DNA of 64,000 nucleotides from JANXZS01 sp963797255 (lineage in GTDB: Bacteria > Acidobacteriota > Terriglobia > Terriglobales > Acidobacteriaceae): the NCBI GenBank assembly GCA_963797255.1, contig CAWCOV010000019.1, positions 124,001 through 188,000 on the forward strand, given 5' to 3'. The translations under genes were made by a program, and so were the position numbers. The notes beneath the pieces are model-generated. The model searched no databases. It saw only the letters and a list, made by a program, of their open reading frames with translations, and was not told the origin of the DNA. Every line of letters begins with the position of its first letter. Within the stretch, counting starts at the first letter, position 1. This document shows positions 35,238-44,888 of the stretch, piece after piece.

Positions 35238-36338
35238 TTAGGGTTTGGCAGCAAGAGCAAAATTCGGTTCAACTCCACCCGGCCATGGAATGAACGCTTT
35301 GCCGTCGAACGTGTAGGGGATCACGGCTTCAACATCTACCACTTGCCCATCAATCTTGTAGGGCTGGAACTTCCAATCCTGGATCGCGTCTGAGGCCGCC
35401 TGTGTGAGATACGGGTTGCCACTCGCTCCCTTGATCTTTACTTTGCCTGTCTTGAGGATGATGGCATTCACAAAGACCGTTCCAAGAGCGCGCTGTTCCG
35501 CGGCTTTCATCGGGTACATGGCTCCGGCCTGCTTCACAACCACGAGCTTTGGATCGCCGGGAACGCGCGTCCAAGGCTGCGGGACGGCATTGGCAGCGGG
35601 TTTTACCAGTGCAGCATCGGCGGGCGAAAGCGGCTCAAGCGAAACTACCTTGATTGCCGAAGTGAGGCGTTTGTTGAAGCTAACTTTCACGTCCTTGGCA
35701 ACCGCTCGATTTTGAAACACCTGGTAGTCGTCCAATTGGAAAGCCGTATCCGGTGCATTTACCAGGCGAACGTGATTCTCGGCGTCGAAGCAGTAGGTCG
35801 GAATGCTGTTGCCGGGGTTCTGAGCGGGCGCAACCATGATGCATGTCATGGCGACCGGAGTGCTCATGAGTCCGCCGTTAAACTCGTATTCCGGCTTGAA
35901 GTTTGCGGCCTGGAAGAGAGGGTTAACGGTTGGAACACCCACGCGCAGATCAAGCTTGGCGTGGTCGAAATTTTCCTTGGAGTCTCCCTTTGCCTGATAA
36001 CGCTCTGTGGCGGTTACGCTCCACTCTGTGCCGGAGTATTTTTTTCCGGTGTAGGTCCGCTTCCATTGATCGGGCGCGGTGGACCACACTTCCAGAGTGC
36101 CTGCCTCCGGCGTGGGATCACCTTCATATATCTCGTAGGTAGCTTTGAGGTGGTATGGCTGCATGTCCTTCGCAGTAAGGCCATTCAGTTGAACACCTTT
36201 GTCGAAGATGGCATGTGCTTTGGCATTCAAGTCGTTGCCTGCGGCTGCCGGGGCTGTTTGTGTTTGCGCTGGAATCGCGAAGATAGTCAAAACTGCAAGA
36301 GACACGATTGCCAAGAGGGACAGAGATTTCGCGTGCAT
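35238..36338 (-). CDS. Secreted protein with TonB C-terminal-like domain
   Basis: A 366-aa exported protein: signal peptide LLAIVSLAVLTIFAIPAQTQ, a middle LolA/LolB-like beta region (KATYEIYEGDPTPEAGTLEV), then a TonB_C-type domain at about residues 270-350 (GTVFVNAIILKTGKVKIKG, AIQDWKFQPYKIDGQVVD). There is no N-terminal anchor and no proline spacer as in true TonB energy transducers, so it is more likely one of the many acidobacterial periplasmic proteins using the domain for binding. Function unknown. Confidence 0.75.
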   Translation of the reverse strand: MHAKSLSLLAIVSLAVLTIFAIPAQTQTAPAAAGNDLNAKAHAIFDKGVQLNGLTAKDMQPYHLKATYEIYEGDPTPEAGTLEVWSTAPDQWKRTYTGKKYSGTEWSVTATERYQAKGDSKENFDHAKLDLRVGVPTVNPLFQAANFKPEYEFNGGLMSTPVAMTCIMVAPAQNPGNSIPTYCFDAENHVRLVNAPDTAFQLDDYQVFQNRAVAKDVKVSFNKRLTSAIKVVSLEPLSPADAALVKPAANAVPQPWTRVPGDPKLVVVKQAGAMYPMKAAEQRALGTVFVNAIILKTGKVKIKGASGNPYLTQAASDAIQDWKFQPYKIDGQVVDVEAVIPYTFDGKAFIPWPGGVEPNFALAAKP

Positions 36339-36887
36339 AATTTGTTGGCTCCGATGGACCAGCTATCGTACATCAACCGCCGCTTCCGAAGATGTGTTTT
36401 GGAGCATGTTCCCACAGGAATGAAGGCCACAAAAAGCGCGGGATACAAGCGGAAACCAGTGACCTGCATAGTGTTGCGCCATAGTCAATGCTGCTTGCGA
36501 GGCACTACGCAATGAAGTTCGTTTTAGTGGCTGCTATTGCCAACCTGATCAACCTCGGCTAGCATCCTGAAAGAAACCGGCCTGCGAAGCAGGTGCTGCG
36601 GTCAACTCAGGTTGAACCTTTAATCATCGAACAGGGACTCGACTCGAATAATCGGCTTGGTGTGCTGTCCGCCAGTCCGGAACGCCTAAAGAGCCGCGGA
36701 GAGTCCCACCGTCTTAGGACGGGTTCACCTGAGAACTGCGTCACGGCCCAGTGGGTCGGTCTCTAACTTTTGTCGCAGTCCGTGTTGCATTTTCCGGATT
36801 GCGCTACTATTCGCTTGATCGTTGCGCTGGAGAAAGCCGGGCAGTTCTTCAGCTCTCCTAGAGAAAGTTAGCGACAGCAAATTTACG
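36339..36887. other. Intergenic region of about 550 bp
   Basis: Between divergent TonB-like and lgt-like genes. It must carry both promoters, but no strong -35/-10 pair is evident. A 16-codon frame (36511-36561, MKFVLVAAIANLINLG) has no support. No tRNA seen. The stretch CACCGTCTTAGGACGGG (about 36708-36724) can form a small hairpin. Confidence 0.4.
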
Positions 36888-37670
36888 GTGCACCCTCTCC
36901 TCTTCCAGATCGGCCCCATTGCAGTTCCCTCTTACGGAGTTTTCGCCGCGTTCGGCGTGCTGGCCGCACTGTTTCTGAGTGCCCGAATGGCGCGCGCCAT
37001 GGGAGCGGATGCAAACAGTATCTGGAATCTTTGCGTGCTGATGATTTTTACGGCGCTGATTGGGTCGCGGTTGTTGCTGGTGCTGCTGAACTGGAGTGAT
37101 TTTCGCGCGTTTCCCCTGTGGATGGTCGGACTGGCCTCCATGCGAACGCCATGGATGCTGATTGGCGGAGGGGCGTTTGCCCTATTGGTGGGTCTTGCTT
37201 ATGCGCTCATGATGAAGCTGCCCTTGCTGCGTACGCTGGACGTGCTGACGCCGGGGCTGGCGCTGGGCTACGCCATCAGCTGCATCGGCTCCTTCTGGGC
37301 CGGATCGGCTTTCGGCAGTCCGACGACGCTGCCTTGGGGCGTGGTGTATCGCAGCCGCCTGGCGGCGGTGTGGTCGGGAACGCCGCTGGGTGTCCGACTC
37401 CACCCAACGCAACTCTATGAAGCGCTTCTTGAATTGCTCTTTTTCTGCGCGCTGATGCTGCTGTGGCGCAAGCTGAGACCGGGGGAGTTATTGGGTATGT
37501 GGCTGTTTCTTTTGGGACTATCCTCCTTCTTTCTTGGGTTTGTCCGCGGCTCGCATCACCCCGAAATTCTGAACGGCGGACTGCTTCCCGGGCAGGCGGT
37601 CGCCGTGCTGCTGGTTATCGCCGGCGGCGTGTTTTGGTGGAAACGCGATACAGTGGAAGCTAGTGCCTAA
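36888..37670 (+). CDS. lgt: Divergent prolipoprotein diacylglyceryl transferase (Lgt-like)
   Basis: About 260 aa with seven membrane helices. Start taken at GTG 36888 (VHPLLFQIGPIAVPSYGVFA, a typical Lgt N-terminus). Conserved pieces: HPTQLYEALLELLFF and the C-terminal GFVRGSHHP. In E. coli Lgt a His in the HGG motif and an Arg in GRIGNF are important; here the matching segments read LIGGGAFALL and CIGSFWAGSAFG, without either. It may be a divergent functional enzyme or a paralogue. It overlaps the pseudouridine synthase gene by 8 bp. Confidence 0.75.
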   Translation: MHPLLFQIGPIAVPSYGVFAAFGVLAALFLSARMARAMGADANSIWNLCVLMIFTALIGSRLLLVLLNWSDFRAFPLWMVGLASMRTPWMLIGGGAFALLVGLAYALMMKLPLLRTLDVLTPGLALGYAISCIGSFWAGSAFGSPTTLPWGVVYRSRLAAVWSGTPLGVRLHPTQLYEALLELLFFCALMLLWRKLRPGELLGMWLFLLGLSSFFLGFVRGSHHPEILNGGLLPGQAVAVLLVIAGGVFWWKRDTVEASA

Positions 37671-38733
37671 AGTCATCGAATCAGAGAATCCTCGGGATCT
37701 TCCGGCTCTTCACTCGTGGATTGTGCCGCCGGAGTCTGCCGGACAGCGCCTGGATCAATTCCTGGTGCAGCAGCTTGAGTCAATCAGCCGCTCGCGCATC
37801 CAGCTACTGCTTGAGCAGGGACACGTGCTGGTGAACGGTAATGCTGCCAAGCCCTCCTTGCGCCTGCGCGGCGACGAGCAAATTGCGGTAACGGGCGAGG
37901 CAGAGCCGAAACCGCTGCGCGCCATGGCGGAGGAGATTCCGCTGGATATTGTGTACGAAGATGACGATCTTGCGGTAGTGAACAAGCCAGCGGGGATGAT
38001 GGTTCACGCTGGGGCGGGAGCTACGGACGATGCCCGCAATCGCGGGACGCTTGTGAACGCCATCCTGCACCACTTCAATACTCTCTCAACGTCGGGCGGC
38101 GAGCTTCGTCCCGGCATTGTGCACCGCCTGGATAAGGAAACCAGCGGACTGATCGTTGTGGCGAAAAACGACTGGACTCATGGCAATCTGGCGGATATGT
38201 TCGCTTCGCGCAAGATGGCGAAAACCTACTTCGCGCTGGTTCACGGCGATCTGGAGAAGGATTCGGGGACGATCAACGCTGCCATCAGTCGCGATCAAAT
38301 TCGACGGACACGCATGACGACGAAGCGCGATGAGGGCGGAAGAAGCGCCATTTCGCACTACCAGGTTCTGAAAAGATTCTCTGGGCGTTATGGCAAATTC
38401 ACGCTGGTCGCGGTCAAGATCGAAACCGGCAGAACTCACCAGATCCGGGTACACCTGTCTTCCATCGGGCACCCGGTTGTTGGCGACACACTCTACGGCG
38501 CTCCGGCGCGCATCGTTGTGCCGGTAGCGATCAGCGGCAAGCGGAGAACGCAGCAGCAGCCAGAAGGCATTAGCCTTAGCCGTAACTTTCTGCATTCCGC
38601 TGAACTGGAATTTCCTCATCCCCGCAGCGGAAAGTTGCTTACTCTGAAGTCTCCGTTGCCGGACGAATTGAAGAATTTTCTGCGAACGCTCGATGCCGCC
38701 GCTGAGGCGAAGTCCAAGGCGATTCGCGCCTGA
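37663..38733 (+). CDS. RluA/RluD-family pseudouridine synthase
   Basis: A 356-aa enzyme isomerising specific uridines in rRNA or tRNA. N-terminal S4 domain (AGQRLDQFLVQQLESISRSR) and a catalytic domain with the RluA signature and catalytic Asp in GIVHRLDKETSGLIVVAKND; the later KIETGRTHQIRVHLSSIGHP is the conserved second motif. Closest in layout to RluD (23S helix 69), but the target is inferred. Starts with GTG 37663 inside the lgt end. Confidence 0.92.
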   Translation: MPKVIESENPRDLPALHSWIVPPESAGQRLDQFLVQQLESISRSRIQLLLEQGHVLVNGNAAKPSLRLRGDEQIAVTGEAEPKPLRAMAEEIPLDIVYEDDDLAVVNKPAGMMVHAGAGATDDARNRGTLVNAILHHFNTLSTSGGELRPGIVHRLDKETSGLIVVAKNDWTHGNLADMFASRKMAKTYFALVHGDLEKDSGTINAAISRDQIRRTRMTTKRDEGGRSAISHYQVLKRFSGRYGKFTLVAVKIETGRTHQIRVHLSSIGHPVVGDTLYGAPARIVVPVAISGKRRTQQQPEGISLSRNFLHSAELEFPHPRSGKLLTLKSPLPDELKNFLRTLDAAAEAKSKAIRA

Positions 38734-38778
38734 ATGAGCCCAGATAAAGCCGTTGATAGAATGAACTTACGAGGAAAG

Positions 38779-39852
38779 ATGTTGATGCCCAGAAATCCCC
38801 TTCGTGCCTGGCTGCATACCTTTGCGCCGGCAACCGCGGCCCTGCTGTTTGCAGTTCCTGTTTTCGCTCTTGCGCAGACTCCCACTCCCGCCCCGCAGAA
38901 TGCTCCGGCAGCGCCGCCGCAGCAGTCCGCACCGTCAACGGCCGGTCAGCAGCCGACGCCACCCGCGGCGGGCCAGCAGGCTACACCCACGCCGGGCTCC
39001 GATGAGGGCGAGTTCACCATCCGGCGCAGCGTCGATGAAGTGAACCTGATTTTCACGGTGACGGACAAGCATTCAGGGCGATTCGTGAGCGATCTGCAGC
39101 AGCATGACTTCGCACTGCTCGATGACCAGAAAGCCCCGGCAAAGATTTCAAAGTTTACGCAGCAGACAAACTTGCCATTGCGCGTCGGTATCGTGGTCGA
39201 TGCGAGCACCTCCATTCGCCAGCGTTTCGCGTTCGAACAGCAGTCAGCGAACGAATTCCTGGCGCAGGTGTTGCGCGCCAAGAGCGATAAAGCTTTTGTG
39301 ATGGGCTTCGATGTCGTGCCAGATCTGAAGCAGGATTGGACAAATAATCTCGACCTCCTCGACACCGGCATCAACAAGCTAAGGCCGGGAGGCGGTACCG
39401 CGTTATTCGACGCTGTCTACACGGCATGTCGCGACAAACTTCTGGACACTTCCCGTGGGCAGGAGCCAGTGCGTAAGGCAATGATCCTGATTTCGGATGG
39501 AGACGATAACCAGAGCCGCGCCTATCTCGATGATGCCATCAAGATGTGCCAGCGCGCCGAGACCATAATCTATGCCATCAGCACCAACGTGAGTCCAAGC
39601 CGTGGGCGCGGCGACGCGGTGCTGGAGAAGATGTCGGTAGCTACCGGCGGGAATACGTACTATCCGAAAAAGATCGAAGAGATGTCGCAGAGCTTTCACG
39701 ATATTGAAGAAGAGCTGCGCAGCCAATACGCGCTTTCTTATACCCCAGCGGATTTCAAACCGGACGGATCGTTCCGGACGATCTACCTGTTTGCGAATGA
39801 TCGGAAGTATATTGTCCGCGCCAGAAAAGGATACTTCGCGCCTAAGCAGTAA
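38779..39852 (+). CDS. Secreted VWFA-domain protein (acidobacterial type)
   Basis: About 357 aa. Signal peptide (TFAPATAALLFAVPVFALAQ), a Pro/Gln/Ala-rich linker, then a Ig-like strand segment (DEVNLIFTVTDKHSGRFVSD) and a VWA domain with a complete MIDAS: DASTS, GGGTALFDAV and ISDGDDNQS. It ends SYTPADFKPDGSFRTIYL, as in the VWFA-related acidobacterial domain family. GAGGAAAG lies just before ATG 38779; an in-frame ATG at 38734 is less well placed. Extracytoplasmic, ligand unknown. Confidence 0.85.
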   Translation: MLMPRNPLRAWLHTFAPATAALLFAVPVFALAQTPTPAPQNAPAAPPQQSAPSTAGQQPTPPAAGQQATPTPGSDEGEFTIRRSVDEVNLIFTVTDKHSGRFVSDLQQHDFALLDDQKAPAKISKFTQQTNLPLRVGIVVDASTSIRQRFAFEQQSANEFLAQVLRAKSDKAFVMGFDVVPDLKQDWTNNLDLLDTGINKLRPGGGTALFDAVYTACRDKLLDTSRGQEPVRKAMILISDGDDNQSRAYLDDAIKMCQRAETIIYAISTNVSPSRGRGDAVLEKMSVATGGNTYYPKKIEEMSQSFHDIEEELRSQYALSYTPADFKPDGSFRTIYLFANDRKYIVRARKGYFAPKQ

Positions 39853-39868
39853 AAAGGAAAAGCGAATC

Positions 39869-39897
39869 AAAGCCCGGGACAATGGTTCCGGGCTTTG
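39869..39897. terminator. Bidirectional terminator
   Basis: AAAGCCCGG-GACAATGGTT-CCGGGCTTT between convergent VWFA and lactate permease genes. Confidence 0.8.
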
Positions 39898-39903
39898 CTG
39901 CGT

Positions 39904-41544
39904 TTACGGGATCATCCACGGAAACCAATAGGCCTGGGCAAATGCGACGACACTTAACATTGCCGCGATCCCGATGCTGTGCCAGAAAGTCGCGCGCAGA
40001 ATTCTGCCTTCCTGCCCGATCAGTCCAACGGTAGTCACACCTACGGCGATGTTTTGCGGTGAGATCATTTTGCCGGTCACTGCGCCGGAGGAGTTGGTCG
40101 CGGCCAGCAGTACCGGGCTGAGATGAAGCTGGTGGGCGGCAGCCACTTGTAGATTGCCGAAGAGGAGGTTGCTGGCAGTGTCGCTTCCGCTGAGGAAGCA
40201 CGCCATCCATCCGAGATAGCTGCTCAGCAGCGGAAAGGCTGGGCCAACGCGAGCGACGGCCGCGCCGAGAGTGTAGGCCATGCCGGAATAGTTATAGAGG
40301 TACGCCAGTGCCACGATGAAGAGCACGGTGAGTCCGGGCATGCGCAGCTGGCGAAGCGTCTTTGCTCCCGCGTGCAGGACGACCCAGGGACGGGCGCGGA
40401 AACAGAGTGCTGTGAGCATGGTAGTTACGAGGACAGCTGTTCCGACTCCGAGCGGCTGAAACGCGTAGACTGCCGCGTAAGAGCGCTGATACAGCGTGAT
40501 GAGAACGCCGTGATGCAGGCTGGCCATCGGGATGTTGAGCTGTCGGAATTGCAGCAGGCGAAAGTACGTCCAACAGACCATGACTACGGAGAGGAGGAGC
40601 CACGGCAGCCACGCTGTGAAAGCCTCGCGGCGGGTGAGCGTTGCAGGCAGGGCTTCTGCCGGAAACAGGACGTCTCCATCCGACGCTTGCGCTTTCGGTG
40701 TCCAAAAGCGCAAGAGAGTTACCGTCGCGGCAATCGATGTAGTCGCCGCGATGAGATCCGCCGCATACGGTCCCCAGAGATTCGATACCGCGAATTGCGC
40801 CAGGGCGAAGGTTGTTCCTGCAACGAGGGCCGCCGGCCAGGTTCGCTTGAGTCCTCTGCGCCCATCCACCACGCAAACGAGATATGCGGGGAGCACCAGG
40901 GACAGAAAGGGAACTTGTCTGCCAACCATGGATGAGAGTTGGGACAAATCCAAGCCAGTGACTCCCGCCAGAGCAACAATGGGTATACCGATCCCGCCGA
41001 AAGCGACGGGGGCGGTATTGGCGATGAGGGCGACGACTACGGACTTGGTCTTTTCCATGCCGAGTCCCGCAAGAAGGCACGCGGTGACTGCGACTGGCGC
41101 GCCGAAGCCGGCGGTTCCTTCAAGAAGGGCTCCAAAACAGAAGGCGACGAGGACGGCCTGAATACATGGATCGCCGGAGGCACTTTTCTCCATCCATCGC
41201 CGCAGGAGTTCGAATTTTCCCATGTCCTGCGTGAGGTTGTAGAGCCATAGCGCAGTGAAGACGATCCAGAGGATCGGGAAGAGGGCGTAGACGAATCCGT
41301 AGACAGCGCTCCAGGCTACGAGCACGAGCGGCATACGCCATACGAGCAGCGCCAGCAGAATTGCCGTGCCGAGCCCGCAGGCTGAAGAGACCAGTCCGCT
41401 GCGGCGGAAAAGACCCATCAACACAAGTACAAGAATCAGCGGTAGTGCGGCGACCAGCGCGGAGAGCGCTACGGAGTGAAGAGGATCGAGTGGTTGCGGC
41501 CAGATGACAGCGAGCCAGGAGATCATGCAGCAAGCCTCGCACAC
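39904..41544 (-). CDS. lldP: L-lactate permease (LctP family)
   Basis: A 546-aa polytopic transporter with about 13 membrane helices. Family hallmarks: GALLEGTAGFGAPVAVTACL, ANTAPVAFGGIGIPIVALAG, the C-terminal GWMACFLSGSDTASNLLFG and GKMISPQNIAVG. It imports lactate, and often glycolate, with protons. The start could be ATG 41544 or the internal MISWLAVIWPQ at 41526. No lactate dehydrogenase gene is nearby. Confidence 0.93.
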   Translation of the reverse strand: MCEACCMISWLAVIWPQPLDPLHSVALSALVAALPLILVLVLMGLFRRSGLVSSACGLGTAILLALLVWRMPLVLVAWSAVYGFVYALFPILWIVFTALWLYNLTQDMGKFELLRRWMEKSASGDPCIQAVLVAFCFGALLEGTAGFGAPVAVTACLLAGLGMEKTKSVVVALIANTAPVAFGGIGIPIVALAGVTGLDLSQLSSMVGRQVPFLSLVLPAYLVCVVDGRRGLKRTWPAALVAGTTFALAQFAVSNLWGPYAADLIAATTSIAATVTLLRFWTPKAQASDGDVLFPAEALPATLTRREAFTAWLPWLLLSVVMVCWTYFRLLQFRQLNIPMASLHHGVLITLYQRSYAAVYAFQPLGVGTAVLVTTMLTALCFRARPWVVLHAGAKTLRQLRMPGLTVLFIVALAYLYNYSGMAYTLGAAVARVGPAFPLLSSYLGWMACFLSGSDTASNLLFGNLQVAAAHQLHLSPVLLAATNSSGAVTGKMISPQNIAVGVTTVGLIGQEGRILRATFWHSIGIAAMLSVVAFAQAYWFPWMIP

Positions 41545-41655
41545 CTCGGGGTCAGAGTCATCGCAGGCATGAAGTTTTTATCTAGTTCTGTTCGTTCTCG
41601 GGTTCTCTGGTTGGATCATCACCATCTACTTCGAGTCGTTGATGTCGATTCGGAA

Positions 41656-42051
41656 TCAAGCGGCGGAATGTTCAAGGGTCCGCCGCCTCCACGCACCGCC
41701 AACGGCTGCAGGCGCCATCAGGACGAGCGAAACGATCTGTGCCCAATGGCTTGCTCCGATGTCAGTAACCATGGAAAAGATGGAGATTGCCGCGATCATC
41801 ACGCCAACGGCACATCCGGTAGAGAATCCGCCGATGTGTGCCGCAATCCAGCCGCCCACAAAAGCAAATGCGATGCCGTAGATGGCGGTGAACACCATGA
41901 AGAGTGCGGATGCGGGCCTGCCGGGATCGTGGCCGGAGACACGAAACAGCAGAATCGATGAGACGAGCGAAATGGAATAACCCGCGAGAAAACCGAGAAT
42001 GTGCCGCATCGGCAGGTTATATGGCTGGCGCACAGGCCGCGTCAACGACAA
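41656..42051 (-). CDS. Small membrane protein of unknown function
   Basis: A 131-aa (117 aa from the internal Met at 42009) protein with four hydrophobic helices (ILGFLAGYSISLVSSILLF, ALFMVFTAIYGIAFAFVGGW, GCAVGVMIAAISIFSM and IVSLVLMAPAAVGG). It ends in WRRRTLEHSAA. No family recognised. Confidence 0.65.
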   Translation of the reverse strand: MSLTRPVRQPYNLPMRHILGFLAGYSISLVSSILLFRVSGHDPGRPASALFMVFTAIYGIAFAFVGGWIAAHIGGFSTGCAVGVMIAAISIFSMVTDIGASHWAQIVSLVLMAPAAVGGAWRRRTLEHSAA

Positions 42052-42101
42052 AGACTGTTAAAAATGATGAGCGTTGGACATCGGCCGCGATTTTCAGCGG
42101 A

Positions 42102-42545
42102 TCAACTCGTGTGATCGAGGATGATCTTCCATCCCTGACTTGTTTTTTCCCAGACGAGCGAAAAGACTCCCTGGGCCGGCCCACCGGCTGCAGCGGAGCG
42201 GGCGAGGGCGAACTTTCCAGTAACGACGGCGAAGTTTTCGCCAAGGGAGCGCACCTTGAGATCGGAAAATGTCAGCTTTCCCATGGCCTCGGGTGAGGTG
42301 TAGTGCTCTTTGTAGCCGGCACGAATGTGTTCGTATCCTTGTGCGATCTGCTTGCCAATGTACGTCGTGTCGACGCTTTCTTTGTATGCCGTCATGAATC
42401 CGTCCACATCGCCGCGGTTCCAGGCCTCGGTTTGCGTCTGCATCGTCTTCTCAATGGCGGTGGTTGCGTCTTCTGCGCGAACGGCTACGGGTGAAATGCC
42501 GACAAGGAGTCCTAAGATGAGGCAGATCAGCGAATTTCTTTTCAC
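42102..42545 (-). CDS. Secreted SnoaL/DUF4440-like (NTF2 fold) protein
   Basis: About 147 aa from GTG 42545: a signal peptide (RNSLICLILGLLVGISPVAV) then an NTF2-like domain, EKTMQTQTEAWNRGDVDGFM with later VWEKTSQGWKIILDHTS, the usual first helix and last strand of DUF4440. GGAG is nine bases upstream of the GTG. Function of such exported NTF2-like proteins varies; unknown here. Confidence 0.8.
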   Translation of the reverse strand: MKRNSLICLILGLLVGISPVAVRAEDATTAIEKTMQTQTEAWNRGDVDGFMTAYKESVDTTYIGKQIAQGYEHIRAGYKEHYTSPEAMGKLTFSDLKVRSLGENFAVVTGKFALARSAAAGGPAQGVFSLVWEKTSQGWKIILDHTS

Positions 42546-42659
42546 GGTGAACGCTCCGTAGTCGAGGAATTGAACTGAGACGTCTCCGGACAGGATCACG
42601 GCTCTGAAAATCCGGTTCGTGCGATTGTACCCAGCTTGCGCGCAGCCCTAGAATAGTTC

Positions 42660-44855
42660 ATGGCCGCTTTCAAAATCGTCCACACTGTTTGCTCCCATGA
42701 TTGCCCCGATTCCTGCGGGGTGCTGGTCACGGTCAATTCCGAAGGTCGTGCTGTCAAAGTCCAGGGAGATCCCGCTCATCCTGTGACGCAGGGATTTCTA
42801 TGTGGCAAGGTGGCGAAGTACCTTGATCGCGTTTATTCACCCTCGCGCGTGCTTTATCCCATGCGCCGCAAGGATACGGCGGCGAAGGGTCCCTTGCGGC
42901 CGGGCAAGGAGACTGCAGCTTTCGAGCGCATCTCATGGGAACGCGCGATTGACGCCATTGCGCAACGGCTGGCCGCCATCAGCCGCAAATATGGTCCCGA
43001 GGCAATTCTTCCTTACAGCTACGCAGGAACGATTGGCGCGCTGGGATTTGGCTCAATGGACCGCCGCTTCTTTCACAGGCTTGGAGCCTCGCAGCTTGAT
43101 CGCACGATCTGTTCCACGGCGGGAGGGGATGCGCTGGTGTCGGTCTATGGCCGCAAGCTGGGGACGGATACAGAGCACTTCCGCCACTCCCGCTACATCA
43201 TCGCGTGGGCGGCCAACATTCACGGCAACAATGTGCACCTGTGGCCGATGGTCAAAGAGGCGCGCCGCAATGGAGCGAAGCTGGTGGTCATCGATCCTTA
43301 CCAGACACTCACCGCGAGGCTGGCGGATTGGCACATCGCGATCCGGCCCGGAACGGATACCGCCCTGGCGCTTGGCATGATGCACATCCTGATTCGGGAT
43401 CGTCTGTACGACGAGGAATACGTCGCCGAGCAGACACATGGCTTTGAGCAGCTTGCGGAGCACGTAAAGCAATACACGCCAGAGTGCGTTGCCAACTGGA
43501 CGGGGATGACGGCAGCGGATGTGGAACGGCTGGCACATGAATATGGCACGGTCACGCCTGCCGCTATTCGCATGAACTACGGTGTGCAGCGTTCAGAATT
43601 TGGAGGCACAGCGGCTCGTGCCATCGCCATGCTGCCTGCACTGACGGGTGCATGGAAAATGGTTGGCGGAGGTCTGCAGCTATCCACCAGTGGCGCGTTC
43701 CAATTTGACAAGGTCGCGCTCGAACGGCCTGACCTGATGATGGCAAGCCCCCTGAAACGGCCTTCGCGGATCGTAAATATGTCCGCGCTGGGCCACGCCC
43801 TCACCGAGCTTGGCTCAAAGCCGGAAGACGGCCCTCCAGTGAAGGCCCTGTTCGTTTACAACTCAAATCCGGGAGCCATTGCCCCGAACCAGAATGCCGT
43901 GTTGCGGGGGATGAATCGTGAGGATCTTTTCACCGTGGTGCACGAACAGTTCTTCACGGATACGACCGACTATGCGGATATTGTGCTGCCGGCGACCACA
44001 TTCCTTGAGCAAAAGGATATCCAGGGCGCATACGGACACTATTATCTTCAACTCTCGCAGCAGGCGATTGAGCCGCTGGGCGAAGCGCGCCCCAACGTCT
44101 GGCTCTTCAGCCGGCTGGCGCAGCGCATGGGCTTCACGGAGAAATGTTTTTCCGATTCCACCGACGTTTTGATCGCGCAGGCTCTTCGCCTGGAAGGCGA
44201 GACGGAACAGGAGCGTGCTTCTTCCAATCCCGATATGGAAGGAATCACCATCCAGCAATTGGAGGACGAAGGGCATGTGAGGCTGAAATTCGCGTCGGAG
44301 CAGGCGGGTGAGCCGTTCCTTCCTTTTTCGAAGGGCGGGTTCGGCACCCCTAGCGGCAAAGTAGAATTTTTTTCTGAAGCGCTGGCGGCCCAGGGAATTG
44401 ACGCCCTTCCAACGTTTCGGCCCGCTACGGAGTCTCGTCATACTGCGGCAAGCGAAAAATATCCGCTGGAAATGTTGGCGCGCAAGGCCGACAACTTTAT
44501 GAATTCAACCTTTGCTAACCTCGCTGGTCATCGCAAGATGGAATCGCGAACGGATTCCCGGCTGGAGATGAACGCAGCCGATGCGGATTCTCGTGGGATC
44601 TCCGATGGAGATTGGGTGGAAGTCGCGAATGATCGCGGCAAGCTGCGTTTGCAGGCGCTTTTGGCGGCCAGCGTCGGCCCGGGTGTGGTTTCAGCGCACC
44701 TTGACTGGAGCAAATTCAGCCACGATGGACGTAACGTGAACGCATTAACCTCGGAGAGGCTCACGGATATCGGCCGGGGCGCAACTTTCTACTCCACCCT
44801 CGTCGAAGTGCGAAAGCTGGAGCCCGACGAAGCCAAAACTGCCACAGTCCGATAG
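42660..44855 (+). CDS. Molybdopterin oxidoreductase (DMSO reductase / FDH superfamily)
   Basis: A 731-aa catalytic subunit. N-terminal [4Fe-4S] motif with cysteines in CSHDCPDSCG and FLCGK, then the molybdopterin domains (ISRKYGPEAILPYSYAGTIG) and C-terminal cofactor-capping domain (MNSTFANLAGHRKMESRTDS). No Tat twin-arginine leader, so it should be cytoplasmic. Substrate cannot be inferred: no electron-transfer or membrane subunit is adjacent. Possibly of the stand-alone anaerobic-dehydrogenase type common in soil bacteria. Confidence 0.88.
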   Translation: MAAFKIVHTVCSHDCPDSCGVLVTVNSEGRAVKVQGDPAHPVTQGFLCGKVAKYLDRVYSPSRVLYPMRRKDTAAKGPLRPGKETAAFERISWERAIDAIAQRLAAISRKYGPEAILPYSYAGTIGALGFGSMDRRFFHRLGASQLDRTICSTAGGDALVSVYGRKLGTDTEHFRHSRYIIAWAANIHGNNVHLWPMVKEARRNGAKLVVIDPYQTLTARLADWHIAIRPGTDTALALGMMHILIRDRLYDEEYVAEQTHGFEQLAEHVKQYTPECVANWTGMTAADVERLAHEYGTVTPAAIRMNYGVQRSEFGGTAARAIAMLPALTGAWKMVGGGLQLSTSGAFQFDKVALERPDLMMASPLKRPSRIVNMSALGHALTELGSKPEDGPPVKALFVYNSNPGAIAPNQNAVLRGMNREDLFTVVHEQFFTDTTDYADIVLPATTFLEQKDIQGAYGHYYLQLSQQAIEPLGEARPNVWLFSRLAQRMGFTEKCFSDSTDVLIAQALRLEGETEQERASSNPDMEGITIQQLEDEGHVRLKFASEQAGEPFLPFSKGGFGTPSGKVEFFSEALAAQGIDALPTFRPATESRHTAASEKYPLEMLARKADNFMNSTFANLAGHRKMESRTDSRLEMNAADADSRGISDGDWVEVANDRGKLRLQALLAASVGPGVVSAHLDWSKFSHDGRNVNALTSERLTDIGRGATFYSTLVEVRKLEPDEAKTATVR

Positions 44856-44888
44856 ACTAAGAGTTGATGTGCCGATGCAGGGGGGAGC

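Noticed and set aside
36700..36760. Possible tRNA-like fold in the gap before lgt
   Set aside because: GGGTTCACC resembles a T-loop, but acceptor and anticodon stems cannot be drawn.
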